From Leuctra nigra (lineage: Eukaryota > Arthropoda > Insecta > Plecoptera > Leuctridae), in assembly GCA_934045905.1 (NCBI GenBank), contig OW203769.1:22289705-22353704 (forward strand): DNA of 64,000 nucleotides, in the 5' to 3' direction. Positions 33,901 through 46,294 of the stretch are shown here, piece after piece. Under the pieces are notes generated by a model, which did not search any database, was not told the origin of the DNA, and saw nothing but the letters and a program-made list of their open reading frames with translations. Position numbers and translations under genes: made by a program. The first letter of the stretch is position 1; every line of letters starts with the position of its first letter.

Positions 33901-36477
33901 GTTATAGTGGTATTGACATGGCAGTTTCATATCCCGGTATAGAGGTGTTAGTCAATGGTTAGAAGTAGGGCTGTGCGAGATTGAAATTTTTCATGTCGAG
34001 CGAGATCGAGATTATTTCATAAAAGTCGAGCGAGATCGAGCGAGATATTTTACCTTCGAGATCGAGAATATTCGAGCAAGATTATACTTTTTTTAAATAT
34101 TTTTTTTTTGTGGAAGAGAAACACTAATGCAAATTTTCCCGCCACACAAGAATAACATTTGATAAGTAGGTATGCAGAACTGTCTGCTTTATATATAAAA
34201 CAATTCAAATCAAATTTATGGACGATACAAAGAAAGTTAGCGTGCGTAGTCCTGTAAAAATAACAAAAAATTGGAAATCTTGATGGCTCTTAGTTGATAT
34301 GCTTGAGACTTGAAAATTCGAGATGGTAATTTGAACAAACGATCGAGATCGAGATGGAGTTTCATATTCGAGATTCGAGAACTTTCTAGACTTGCACAGC
34401 CCTAGTTAGAAGGTTGTTTGATCCAGTTTCTCCATTTGAAGAACCTGAATAATTTGGAATTGTAAAATTATATAGGTAATTCGGAAAAACGTCCCACGGG
34501 GCAAAAATTAAAAGGTTGTTTGATTCAGTTTGCTCATTTTAGAGCCCCTGAATATTGTTGAAATTCTAAAAAATGCCCTGGGGGCCAACAACTGGGGGGA
34601 GGGGGGGGGGGGGGGGGGGGGTTCAAAATATCTAATTTAAAAAAAATAGTATAAATAAACTTGTCATTCAATTTATTATTTTCAGGGTTTTATAGATTAC
34701 TTCTACTGCGGCTCCCAATATTAGCTATCTAATTTATTAATTTTTCGAAAATTGGCTCCTTGACCAAAAAAGGTTGGGACCCCTGGAATAAGTAATCTCA
34801 GTTATTGTTGTTGAAACAAACACCTGCACAAATGAACTGCGTGGAGTGAATCTGTTGCTTGTGCACAGGTGGTCGAGCGCAGCAAGAGTTCGCGTGCCGA
34901 GTCGCGTGACTTGCGTGTGCGCGACTACTTCTATGGCCTGACGACTCCACTCTACCCGCACTCCTTCGAAGTCCGCTTCAGCGAAGTTCGCGTCTACAAA
35001 GTTGGTGCACCTTCGCTGCCGGACTCCTGTATGCCGCTCGGGATGAAGGCAGAAGACAACCTCACTAAACTAGTTGCGGTGCAGCCAGGTGAGCGCACTC
35101 TGATACTGCCTTACAACCATATTGAAATATTTATGCAGCTACTCAGTAACATTTTAAAATCGAAATCACCGCCTTCCTAGTGCAAATTTTCTTGACGTAC
35201 ATGACTGACTGATTGTTCATTTAGTGTCTTCCATTGTCCTTCACAGAGTCGTTGCGTCCTCTGTCGGATTAGTTAGCTTTTTGCACATGGCCAATTGGTA
35301 GGAAACGAAATTCTCATTTGCAGATAGTACAGTACAAATAAACACTTAATACCTATAATAAGTAAATTCATCCCTGGATATACCTAGGTAATAAATAACA
35401 TTATTGTTTAAACAACACACAGCCACCTAAAAATAATGTTATTGTTACATGAAATTTTTGCAGGAAATTTCAAATTACAGCATGAAATAAAAAGCGCGTG
35501 ATGTTTGGTTCGTATTTTACTTTTTTAGGTTCCCCACCTCAATCAGATTCTGTTTGGGTTTTGAACCGGTTCTCCCAACCCTATCCGCTACGTACCTTTA
35601 CATTCCAACATTCATCATCAAACAAGTCAGAGCAATGTTTTGATTTTGTCCCGTGATGTAAGCAGAGTGGTAATATATTCTCTCGCTGTTAAAATAAAAT
35701 TACAAAATAAAAATATATTCACAAGACCGGATTTGAAACCTGACCCTACAGCATGGAAGTTAAGCGTGTTCTCCAATGTACCTATTTGTGGGCTTAACTA
35801 AACCATTGACGTAAACTGGGGGTGGGGACATGCGACTGGCCAGTCATCTGTCGTCGATGTCTAGTGACAAACGGAACCGCCCCGTTCTTACATACAGACC
35901 AAGGTCAAATTCTTCACTCGTCCGGCTGAGATCGTTTTACATAGGCCAAGATTGCAGGGAAAGCTGACGCAGCACAACAATAAGCTTAATTTAGGCCTAT
36001 GTTATAAATATGAAGGCATGTTGTAGCATTGAACAAAATTAATAATAATGTCTTTATATTGCCAGAATCGTGGCTTGTAGTGCGGCCTCAGACATCGGCG
36101 GAAGCATTCAGTGCTGCAGCTATAGCAGTCACGAGTCCCATACTGAGCGGTAGTCAATGACTAAACGGTCATGTGTTGTTCTGTTGGCAGGAATGAATCT
36201 GCTCCATCATCTGTTAGCGATATCATTCTGCTCCAAACTGGAAGAAGACGTCATAGGAACGAACATCGCCGGATTTGTTTGCGTGTACGTACCTTGACAG
36301 TTGACATTTGTCTCTTATTGATTGAAGTAAAGGATAGGTGTGATGAATTGAACTTATTGTTGCAGAACGAATGTGGACATGGAGAGGCAAATGTTGACGG
36401 TGTTGTCGCCACAGAACCGGCCTCTTCCCGACACAATCTTCCTCTTATCAGAAGTACAGTTCATGGACGCTCACTGA
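30960..36477 (+). CDS. Clp1: Clp1 polyribonucleotide 5'-hydroxyl kinase / mRNA 3'-processing factor (7 exons, 432 aa)
   Basis: Clp1 acts in the nucleus as part of cleavage factor II of pre-mRNA 3' processing and with the TSEN tRNA-splicing endonuclease, and in animals phosphorylates RNA 5'-OH ends. Exons 30960-31088, 31235-31616, 31790-31960, 32308-32498, 34869-35088, 36191-36284 and 36366-36477 join in phase to 432 codons; human CLP1 is 425. The N-terminal domain ([25 protein letters not shown]) is followed by the P-loop GPADVGKST (128-136), Walker-B-like FLDLDVGQG (154-162), [23 protein letters not shown] and GGVVERSK, then a C-terminal domain with [17 protein letters not shown] and the end [17 protein letters not shown]. 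Every canonical block is present and there is no frameshift, so it looks functional. Intron 4 holds two nested hAT elements. Confidence 0.96.
33408..34785. mobile_element. hAT element in Clp1 intron 4 with a nested hAT MITE
   Basis: The ends are CAGGTGTCGGCAACCTGCGG and, inverted, AAAGGTTGGGACCCCTG, with CTGCGGCTCC-type words near both, matching CAGGGGTC-type hAT termini. Flanks AGGTAAGT and GAATAAGT agree at six of eight bases. There is no transposase. A poly(G) run (34601-34621) is inside. Confidence 0.72.
33966..34404. mobile_element. hAT MITE with perfect 8-bp target duplication
   Basis: It is flanked by GTTAGAAG at 33958-33965 and 34405-34412. The ends are TAGGGCTGTGCGAG and TTGCACAGCCCTA, and both sub-ends carry multiple CGAGATCGAG repeats. 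It is inserted in the older hAT element around it. Confidence 0.88.
35089..36190. other. Clp1 intron 5, with a 150-bp repeat also found downstream
   Basis: The segment about 35145-35330 (TTTTAAAATCGAAATCACCG ... TTAGTTAGCTTTTTGCACATG) recurs at 37180-37275 plus 37772-37795, where a Harbinger-type MITE splits it. The rest is AT-rich, with no exon-like frame seen. Confidence 0.55.
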
Positions 36478-37275
36478 CAGTAGTCGCGGCCGGCCCGAGA
36501 ACCGAGCTTTCATTGTTCCTCACAACACTATCATTCTTATTAGGTAAATGTTTTGAACCCATTTCATGTTAACTCAATAGACTTGTGTACTTAGCCTTTT
36601 ACGCAATTTTTTATTTTATCTTGTAGTATTAATAGTATTGATATTAGGAGTTCCTGAATATAAGAAAATAGATTTTATGTAGGGGTTTGAATCAGTCAAC
36701 CTAATGACAATGCCAATAATGATTGATTTGTTTCTTTGTTTTGATTTAATTAGAAGTCAATTACTCACAGAATAGCAAATTTTGAAATTAAACTACAATA
36801 GACAACCTACATTGAAAATTATCTACTTAGATGCTGCAATAATTTCAATAATATCAAATGCAGTTCTAGTTTCCAGAGAGAGAGAGAGAGGGTTTATTAA
36901 CGTTATACCTACATTGATAGGGCATGTCAATGATAGGACGATACGGTCCGCCGTATGCGTTGTGATCGTTTTGTGGGAAATAGTGTTTTTGTTTTCTTTC
37001 TCTTTGGAAGATGGTAGCCACCCATAACACTTAAATGTTCATCAGTCTACAATATATTATTCGTAAAATATATTTAAACTTGCCTTAATTTGCTTATTTT
37101 TACTCCCAGTTACATTTATTATTGATATACACATATTTTTTATAGCACTCATTGAAATAATTAGGCAAAATTCTGTAACCTTTTAAAATCGAAATCACTG
37201 CCGTCCTAGTGCAAATGAATCATTTAGTTTCTTCCGCTGTTTTTCCCACAGCGTCGATACTCCTCTCTCGGATTA

Positions 37276-37771
37276 AGCGGCGTTCTTGAATTCAGCGAAA
37301 CATGCAGCGCTGCAGCGAGAAAATGGCGTCCTGCTTGATGAATTCCCGCTTAATTTATGAACGATTTGCTTAGTTTTGCTAGATGAATGTGGCGGCAAGA
37401 TTTTAAAACATGGACGTCGTTGTCAAAGCAAAAATGCAATGAAATATAACGCAATAAACTATGCAATAATACGGCATATAATATTAGATAAACATTGACC
37501 TCTCAGCTTCATCGGCATTTCATAAACGACCCATAACTGACAATTTAAATCATTGATACACAGATCACCATAAACAAACGCCGCCATTTTGCATCCATCT
37601 AGCGAATAAAGCGAAGATTTTTTTTGCTAGATCCGCTAGATAGCCGCTGTACAGCGCTGAAATTAAGAACACTTTGATGCATGCAGCAGTCGCTGCAGCG
37701 CAGAATAAATGAACACTTTGCTAGATGTCTACTGCAGCGCTGCATGTTTCGCTGAATTCTAGAATGCCGCT
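37276..37771. mobile_element. PIF/Harbinger-type MITE with TTA target duplication
   Basis: The ends AGCGGCGTTCTTGAATTCAG and CTGAATTCTAGAATGCCGCT continue inward through CGAAACATGCAGCGCTGCAG. The flanks are TTA (37273-37275 and 37772-37774). The empty counterpart at 35270 reads GGATTAGTTAGC with a single TTA, which fixes the boundaries. Confidence 0.83.
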
Positions 37772-38392
37772 TTAGTTAGCTTTGCACATGCCCTAGAATA
37801 GCCTAAATAGTTATCAATCACTATCAAGATGGTCGAAATGCATGCTAGATAATTATTAATTTTTAATGTGGTCTAGTGATGTAAACAGAAACTTCTCGAC
37901 AATAGGCTCTGAATATAATTATATTCTATATTTTATATCCTCCAAAGCTTTTGTAATTTGCATATTTTTTATATTTTGGTCAGATTTTGATACCGTTTTG
38001 TGTATTATGTTCTATGTACATATTTCTGGTAATCACAGTTCAGCATAATGCTGGTAATTTCCTCATCGTAGCAAGTAGGTATGTATTGTATGGCGAAATA
38101 ATAATTGATGGATATTTTATATGTGTAAATAAATCTTATATTCTCTAAAACTCTCTACTTTGGTTGGTTCTTCATGTCCCTGCATTCAATGTTTTCACAA
38201 CTACTGGTGCATAGTCCATATATCAGTTTAAGGTGGCTCATCCAATCGGGCATGGTCTCAGATTTTCATAATTTTTGGTCTACTTATTGATAACCATGCC
38301 ATACACAATCCTTGAAAAAATTAAACACTTCTCGTGTCTAGTTTTTTAGATCAATTGAGTTTTCTTCCCCATGTTATCTGGCTGAGGTCCAA

Positions 38393-38870
38393 GTGGTCTT
38401 GAAACAACTGGTCTTGGAACAACTGGTCTTGGTACAACTGGTCTTGGAACGACTGGTCTTAGCTTTTCTTGCACAGTGCTGAACAAGAAACATTTAATTA
38501 ACTTTATTGGCAGAATTAAAAATAAAATAGTCTCAATTTAATTGATCCTGCAGCTGATGATCTACCTGAGCAACCCTTTCCTGACTAGTAAAGTAATAAC
38601 TGGTCTTATAACATTGGTCTTGGTACGACTGGTCTTAGAATATCTGGTCTTGGGCAACTGGTCTTGGAACGACTGGACTTAGAATAACTGGTCTTGGGAC
38701 AACTGGTCTTGGGACAACTGGTCTTGGATCAACTGGACTTGGAACGACTGGTCTTGGAACAACTGGCCTTAGAACAACTGGTCTTGGAACAACTGGTCTT
38801 GGAACAACTGGTCTTGGAACGACTGGTCTTAGAATAACTGGTCTTGGGTCAGAATAGAGAGAATAGAAAC
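38393..38870. repeat. 15-bp minisatellite, left arm of the palindrome
   Basis: Tandem units of CTGGTCTTGGAACAA with variants (GGGACAA, AGAATAA) occur in two blocks (38393-38462 and 38600-38850), separated by unrelated sequence. In one frame they read as RPVVP repeats, but no start, domain or exon signal supports a protein. The mirrored array is at 47690-48150. Confidence 0.85.
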
Positions 38871-39190
38871 ACGTTGCCGAGCCAGAGAATGGGAAGGGGT
38901 CGCATATTGTTCGCACATGTTACCTACATTTGGGAGGTCTTCAAAGGCCACATTACATTAACCAAAGTATAAAATTGGCGCCAAAATAAAACCATGTTGT
39001 TACAATTGATGATTTACAAGACTCCTGAATAGGCATTCTTATAAGAAACTGGATTATATTTGTTGACTTTTAATTTTTGGAAATAAGAAAATACCAATTG
39101 TCTTTCAAATACAACTACTACCAAATTTGGTATTGTGATTAAATAATCGAGGAACGAGTCAAGGAACATGCATACACCAATATTAGGTAA

Positions 39191-40105
39191 TTGAGCGAGC
39201 GTAGCGAGCGTCACCACGGTACTCTTATGGCACTTTCTCTGTGTGTTTTTTTTTTTTTTTTTTGTGTGGTTACAGCCCAGGTCAAACCGCTCAAGCAATC
39301 GATCTGAAATTTTGTACACATACTAACGTAATCTATGAGGTCCCTGGGATCGTTTTTGAACGGGCTCCTGTGATTGGTTCAAATTTAAAAAAAAATATCT
39401 TTCGATTGGTTGTTCCGATCAATTTGAAATTTAGCAAAGTCATTTCAACCAACAATTTACCCAATCATAATAAATTTCAGCCAAATCCTCCCATTGGTTA
39501 AAATTTAAAAAAATCTTTCATATGATTTTTGAAATTTAAACTAAAACCGTATGACCGATCAACTTAAAACTTTGCATGGTCATTGGGACCAACATTCTCT
39601 GTATTTTTGACAATTTTCAGACTTATCTGTGTTTAAATCCAAAAGTTATTGACATTTTACTGACATTTTGCGTGTTATCTGTCAAATTTCTCGAAAATGT
39701 TGATCACGGCTACTTCGACTCTTTATAGTTCCAAGGTAGTTAGAGCAGAAACTTTCAAACGTATGAAACTGATATGACCGTTCAACAGACAGTCTAATAT
39801 TGTGTAAGTACACACACTTTTATCATATGAGTGGTCCCAGGTATATTTTTTTAAATATATCCTATGATTTTTGAATTTTAACAAGGCACATTTTTATCAT
39901 AAAGGTTCAATCGACCAACTTAAAACTTTGCATGGGTATAGGGACTAATACTTTAGGAATGTTTTGAGATTTTTATACCTACAAGTCTGACGAATTTCAA
40001 GAATTATTGGCTTTTAATGATATTTTCGATAGACATATTTTCGGTTCGAGGTGTTGCGCGTGTCCGTGCTCGCTCATCAACGCGTTAGTCAGAGCGTTTT
40101 CCTAG
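39191..40105 (+). mobile_element. Helitron-like element, copy 2
   Basis: It starts TTGAGCGAGCGTAGCGAGCG and ends CGTTTTCCTAG with the AACGC/GCGTT-type hairpin upstream. Flanks are GGTAA and TATATTC; the empty site in the right arm (reverse complement of about 47360-47385) reads GGTAATATATTC, showing A|T insertion with no duplication. Confidence 0.82.
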
Positions 40106-40123
40106 TATATTCTAGAAAGGTAA

Positions 40124-41114
40124 TTGAGCGAGCGTAGCGAGCGTCACCACGGTACTCTTATGGCACTTTCTCTGTGTTTTTTTTTGTGGTCACAGCCCAG
40201 GTCAAACCGCTCAATTAATCGATCTGAAATTTTGTACACATACTAACGTACTCTATGCGGTCCCTGGGATCGTTTTTGAATGGGCTCCCGTGATTGGTTC
40301 AAATTTTAAAAAATTATCTTTCGATTGGTTTGTTTGATCAATTTGAAATTTTGACAAGTCATTACCACTAACATTTTACCCAATCATACAAAATTTCAGC
40401 CAAATCCTCCTATTGGTTCAAATTTAAAACCATTTTTCATGTGATTTTTGACATTTAAACTAGAACAGATTGACCGATCAACTTAAAACTTCGCGTGGTC
40501 ATTGGTACCAACATTTTAGGTATTTTTGCCAATTTTCAGTCTAATCTGTCGTTATTTTCAAAAGTCTTGTCATTTTAAGGTCATTTTATTCCATAGTCTT
40601 GAAAAATGTATACTAAATTGTCATCCCTGCCTTCTTTAAGCTGATGTTCCAAGCAAGGCCTGTAGAGCAGCCAAGGTATTCACAATGTACAGTAAATTGA
40701 AAGCATTTTTGAGCTAGCGCATAAAATCGGATGCAGTACGAAGGCCAAATCCTCTAATTGGTTTAAGTTTAAATAATGTCTTCTGATTGGTCGACAATAA
40801 AAATATTCACATTAAGTTCAAATTTTGCATGGTGATCAAGACCAACTTAATATTAAATTTTACATATTGTTAGCCGAATCAGTCAAGTATTAATTGCAAT
40901 TTTACGAGTTTAGTATAGGATGTCACAAGAGATTTCTGGAGAAGCTATGTAGGTAAGACTTCACGACACAATGGATCTATTATTCATCCAGAGTATTATG
41001 GAGATTGAAAAATTGCAGAGAAAATCGTCTTCTGCCGTGTTGTGCATCGTTACTATGGGGATGTTGCATGTTCTGTGCTCGCTCATCAACGCGTTACACT
41101 GAGCGTTTTCCTAG
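40124..41114 (+). mobile_element. Helitron-like element, copy 3
   Basis: It has the same ends as copy 2 and lies 18 bp after it in the same orientation. Flanks are AAGGTAA and TATTG; the empty right arm reads AAGGTAATATTG. It is closely related to copy 4 throughout, including the unusual middle GGATGTCACAAGAGATTTCT. Confidence 0.82.
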
Positions 41115-41119
41115 TATTG

Positions 41120-42121
41120 TTGAGCGAGCGTAGCGAGCGTCACCACGGTACTCTTATGGCACTTTCTCTGTGTGTTTGTTTGTTTTTTTGTGGTCACAGC
41201 CCAGGTCTAACCGCTCAAGCAATCGATCTGAAATTTTGTACACATACTAACGTACTCTATGCGGTCCCTGGGATCGTTTTTGAACGGGCTCCCGTGATTG
41301 GTTCAAATTTAAAAAAAATTATCTTTCGATTGGTTGCTTTGATCAATTTGAAATTTAGCAAAAACATTGCAACCAACATTGTACCCAATCATAAAAAGTT
41401 TCAGCCAAATCATCCTATTGGTTCTAATTTAAAACCATTTTTCATGATATTTTTTACATTTAAACTAGAACAGATTGACCGATCAACTTAAAACTTCGCG
41501 TGGTCATTGGTACCAACATTTTAGGTATTTTGCCAATTTTCAGTCTAATCTGTCGTTATTTTCAAAAGTTTTGTCATTTTAAGGTCATTTTATTCCATAA
41601 TCTTGAAAAATGTATACTTAATTGTCATCCCTGCCTTCTTTAAGCTTCTGTTCCAAGGCAAGGCCTGTAGAGCAGCCAAGCTATCCACAATATACAGTAA
41701 AATGAAAGCATTTTTGAGCTAGCGCATAAAATCGGATGCAGTACGAAGGCCAAATCCTCTAATTGGTTTAAGTTTAAATAATGTCTTCTGATTGGTCGAC
41801 AATAAAAATGTTCACATTTAGTTCAAATTTTGCATGCTGATCAAGACCAACTTAATATTACATTTTACCTATTGTAAGCCCAATCGCAGTCAAGTATTAA
41901 TTGTAATTTTACGAGTTTAGTATGGGATGTCACAAGAGATTTCTGGAGAAGGTATGTAGGTAAGACTTCACGACACAATGGATCTGTTATTCATCCAGAG
42001 TATTATGGAGATTGAAAAATTGCAGAGAAAATCGTCTTCTGCCGTGTCGTGCATCGTTACTATGGGGATGTTGTATGTTCTGTGCTCGCTCATCAACGCG
42101 TTACACTGAGCGTTTTCCTAG
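41120..42121 (+). mobile_element. Helitron-like element, copy 4
   Basis: It begins five bases after copy 3 ends. The ends are TTGAGCGAGCG and TTTTCCTAG. Flanks are TATTG and TTCTA; the empty site reads TATTGTTCTA, so this one inserted between G and T. It has no coding capacity. Confidence 0.82.
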
Positions 42122-42458
42122 TTCTATACTACTTGGGGAAAGTGTCTTTCCTATTTGTTATCCTAATAACTTCTGAAGAAAATTATATAAACTATATATT
42201 CCTGAAGCTTTAATCTTTTTTGACATTATGTGTTAAAAATTAAATCTGATAAATAGTCGCCATTTTCTTGGCCACAAAAAAAATTCTTTTTTGAAAATTT
42301 CCACAACAGTTTGGTTTTTTGAGCAGATTACGAGCAAATCATTTGACCTAGCTATTTTGAACTGAATACTACATTATTAAGTTTAAGTAAACTTTATATT
42401 TGCTTATAAATAATAAGTTTATTAAGTTGAACATTATTTTGACAGTCTTAAGATTATG

Positions 42459-43071
42459 TCGTCCCCCCAGTTCAAGAGTGCGTTATTGCAAAAAATCGTT
42501 TTTTTATTTTACTAAAATGTCTTTGTCAGGACCTCACCTATTATGTCCAATGATGCAAATTATTATATTTCATAATTTGGTCGTCCTAGACCACATAACG
42601 TTGTATTACCCGTAGGTTATTTTCAACTATTAATTCGTTCAATACTACGTTATCTGCAAATTTTCTATGCTATTTACAGATAGTGTAGTCTTGCACCAAA
42701 TTATATGTAAACCTGGCGTCAAAACTAAATTCAAGACAACGTTATTTGCAGATAGTGCAGTATTGCTCTGGATTTTACCATGTTAAATCTGTCTTTAGAA
42801 ATACAACTTGAGAAGAATGTTAGTTCAATACGGCACTATCTGCAAATAACGTTGTATTGAACAATAAATTTACCTTTTAATTAATATTGCCCATTGTAAT
42901 AATCCAATCAATATTTTAAAAAGTACGTAATGCGTATTTCTGTTGAGACTAATTCATAAAAATAATGATACCATTTAACTGTTATTCTGATTTGTTAATT
43001 TTGAAATATTAAAACGTCGTTTCTCAACAATGAAGTTTTGCAGATAACGCAGTCTTGAACTGGGGGGACGA
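42459..43071. mobile_element. MITE with TCGTCCCCCCAGTTC ends
   Basis: Inverted ends TCGTCCCCCCAGTTCAAGA and TCTTGAACTGGGGGGACGA. The interior repeats ACGTTATTTGCAGATAGTG-like words in both orientations at least four times. It is about 613 bp with no ORF. The target duplication is not clear. Confidence 0.72.
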
Positions 43072-43657
43072 ATATTACTACCTAGATATATCTATTTTAC
43101 GCTTATAAGTGTATGAAAACTAAGCTATAGCTCGGAAGCACATGAAATTGGCGCCCGTTCGCCCCTAGGCGAGTAGAATGGCAACTTGGCGACTAAAATT
43201 TTACATTATACCGGCTGGCGAGCAACTTTAATGGATGACTACAACAAGTTGAATGAAATTTTTTTTTTTTGCTTTGATTGTAAGCATTAATTTTGCTTGT
43301 CCCACAACAGGCACTGATCCACAAGGCACTTTTTTAAACTAATTCAAAATTAATTGATTAATCATTTTAAGCCCAATTTACGGAGCTTGTACAACGTATG
43401 TGCCATAATTCTGTACCACACTTTTTGATGGAAATTAGAACATGTTCTAAATTATATAAAAGTTGAACTTAAGTTCTGTGACAAGAAATTGCTTCGTGTA
43501 AACACAAAATTGTACGAAAAATAAATGGGAATGTGGCAGATTTAATAAAAAAATTGTACAAATCAGGCTTTAGAGTGGAATCAAAAATGTGTCATGTGAC
43601 CAGTGACATATCAAACTAAATGATTGGGAAATGCAATACTTACAATTAAAATATGTA

Positions 43658-44346
43658 CCGTATTAACTCGTGTATAAGACGCAATTATATGTCAATATTT
43701 TGATTCTGAAAACAGCCCTGCGTCTTATACACGCATACCAAGCTTTTTTCCCAGTAAATCCAAGGTGGATGTTTGTAAACAGAGCTGTGGTAGACTGCCA
43801 CATGTTGTTCATCTCTGCCTTCCCTCTCACTCTGTCTGGACTACTCATACTTTGTCTAGTCACAACACTATTAACATATTACATTTTTGCAACAGAATGT
43901 TTTCCCTTGCATTTAGATCAGGAGACAAAATATATGTTTACGTCTGAAAAACAATGCTCTGACAGACATAAAATAGACAAAACACTGTTGAATGGCGATC
44001 TTAATGGAAGGGGAGGAGGGGGATTGGGTTTGTTTTGGAATGCAGAGGAAAGGCAGGTGCATGCCTCTTAAAGCAAGCAACAGCTGCTGGGAAGAGACTC
44101 CCCTCCCCCCTTTCTCAGAAGTAGGAAATTACTGTTTGTTTACAACAAGTTGGCAGTGATTTTCATTCAAATAGCTCAGTTAGCTGGAAAACCAACATTT
44201 AGATGGATATCATGTATACAAACACACACTGTTTGTCATCATTTACTGCGTCTTATACACGCATGCTAAGTGTTTTCTTAAAATAGACTTCTCAAAACAA
44301 GGGTGCGTCTTATACACGAGTGCGTCTTATACACGAGTTAATACGG
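43658..44346. mobile_element. TA-flanked MITE (CCGTATTAACTCG ends), copy B
   Basis: It has perfect ends CCGTATTAACTCGTGTATAA and TTATACACGAGTTAATACGG, each next to TA (43656-43657, 44347-44348). It is the reverse-oriented relative of 22124-22813. The matching right-arm position of the palindrome lacks it, confirming an insertion. Confidence 0.86.
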
Positions 44347-44450
44347 TATTAGTAATGAAATTGATCTTATAAAACATCACATACATTAGCTATTATTAGT
44401 TACCCTAATTAGTAATTTGTTATTTCCTAAAATACGGTTGTGTTTGATAA

Positions 44451-45352
44451 TTGAGCGAGCGAAGCGAGCGTCTCCTCTTGACTCTCTTGGCACGGACCTC
44501 TGTTTTTTTTTTTTGTTTTTTTTGTTTTTTTTGTTTTTGGCTGCTAATAGCCGATACACAGGTCGCATCGTTTCACCGATCGATCTGAAATTTTGCACAC
44601 ATGTAAAACCAACCTTCTCTGTTTGCAGACCCTAATTTTTTTGAAATCCATTAATTGGTTGAAATTTAAATAAACATCTCCTGATAGGCTGAAAAATGAA
44701 AATGGACTTCGACAAATGTGATCGACCTTTTATTTTGCATGGTCATTAACATTAACATTGTCTCTTATTTTACAAATTTTCAGCCAAATCCTCCCATTGG
44801 TTAAAATTTAAAAAAATATTTTATGTGCTTTTTGAAATTTAAACCAGAACCGTTTGACCGATCAACTTAAAATTTTGCATGGTCATCGGGTCCAACATTA
44901 TCTGTATTTTTGACAATTTTCAGACTAAACTGTGTTTAAATTCAAAAGTTATTGACAGTTTACGGATATTTTGCGTGTTGGCTATCATACTTCTCGAATT
45001 TCATATTTCACGGCATCTTCGAATCTTCACTTCAAGGTTGTTAGAGCAGAAACTTTCAAACGTATATTATGAAACTGATATGACCGTTTAAAATTTTTTT
45101 GAACGATATCCTGTGATTTTTGGAAATTAACAAGGAATCGTTCAATCATAAAAGTTCAATCGATCAACTTAAAACTTTGCGTGGTTATTGGGACCAATAT
45201 TTTAGGAATTGTTGGAGGTTTTCATACAAGTCTGTGACAAATTTCAAGAATTATTGGCTTTTAATGACATTTTCGATAAACATAATTTCGGTTCGAGGTG
45301 TTGCGCGTATCCGTGCTCGCTCATCAACGTGTTACTTAGAGCGTTTTCCTAG
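44451..45352 (+). mobile_element. Helitron-like element, copy 5
   Basis: It starts TTGAGCGAGCGAAGCGAGCG, as in copy 1, and ends TTTTCCTAG. Flanks are TTTGATAA and TTTTATTG; the empty right-arm site reads TTTGATATTGGATG, so a few extra A/T bases accompany this junction. Confidence 0.8.
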
Positions 45353-46294
45353 TTTTATTGTATGTGTGGGTACGTTCATATCCAATTGCTGATCGAATCA
45401 CGATTATAGAGACTAGCTCTAAGCTTGATAATAAAGTACAATTGAATTTAGTGAATAATGTTTTATAATATCGTATAGCATACGTTTTATTTCCACAAAA
45501 TAATTTTCTTTCGAAGAGTTTTCTCTTTAATCTATGATAATCGGTTACCTATATAGGTAAATTCCTATATAGGAATTATACTAGTATTAATAAATAAGTA
45601 TATACTTATTTATTAATACTATTATAATTCGAGGCATGTAAGTTACATTAATTGTATAACTCCGTGGTTATACGAACTGATTTCTGACTTACTTTCTCAT
45701 ATAGAGACGAGTTCCAAGAAATTGAATAATACAGAAACACAGTAGGTATTTAAATCATTTGCAGTTGCAGAATTATTTAAAGCGTGCGCACCACGGAACC
45801 GTTTGACTGATCAACTTCAAATTTGGCATGGTCATCGCAATCAACATTTTAGGTGATTTTGTAAAATTTCAGTCAAATTGGTCTAGAAACTCAAGAGTTA
45901 TTGACATTTTATGCTTGATTTTTTTTTATTCATTAAAAGAAAAGGGGTTGCCTAAGGCCAATAGAGCAGGAAATTTCACGCGCATTTGAATTCGCATGCA
46001 ATACGATGGCTCGCTTTTCAACGAGTCACACATAGCGGATAGTTCTCTCGTCAGACAGAATTTCCACATGACTACAAGTAAGTCTTCCCGCGTTGCACAC
46101 GTCTAAGGGCGATATTCACATAATTTTCAGTGGTAAAATGACCCTTATTCCACGTAAAAATTCAAACTTTATGGTAAGCAAAGTTTGAAAGTTTGTCTGG
46201 AAGAGATTCAGGTTGATATTAGGTAGTCAGTAATCAGTTCGTATAACCAAAAATTATTCAATTAATGTAACTTACATTCAACGAATTATAATAG

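Noticed and set aside
35540..35770. tRNA-like words (TTTGAACCGG, GGATTTGAAACC) in Clp1 intron 5
   Set aside because: I could not draw a cloverleaf, and the spacing of the two boxes does not fit a tRNA.
38393..38870. CRISPR-like array appearance (regular repeats)
   Set aside because: Units are contiguous 15-mers without unique spacers in a eukaryotic genome with introns; it is a minisatellite.
38635..38916. ORF with RPVVP repeats in the left palindrome arm (and 47626-47937 in the right arm)
   Set aside because: The frame is a by-product of a 15-bp minisatellite. There is no ATG in good context, no splice signals and no domain, and the mirrored array gives the same pseudo-protein.
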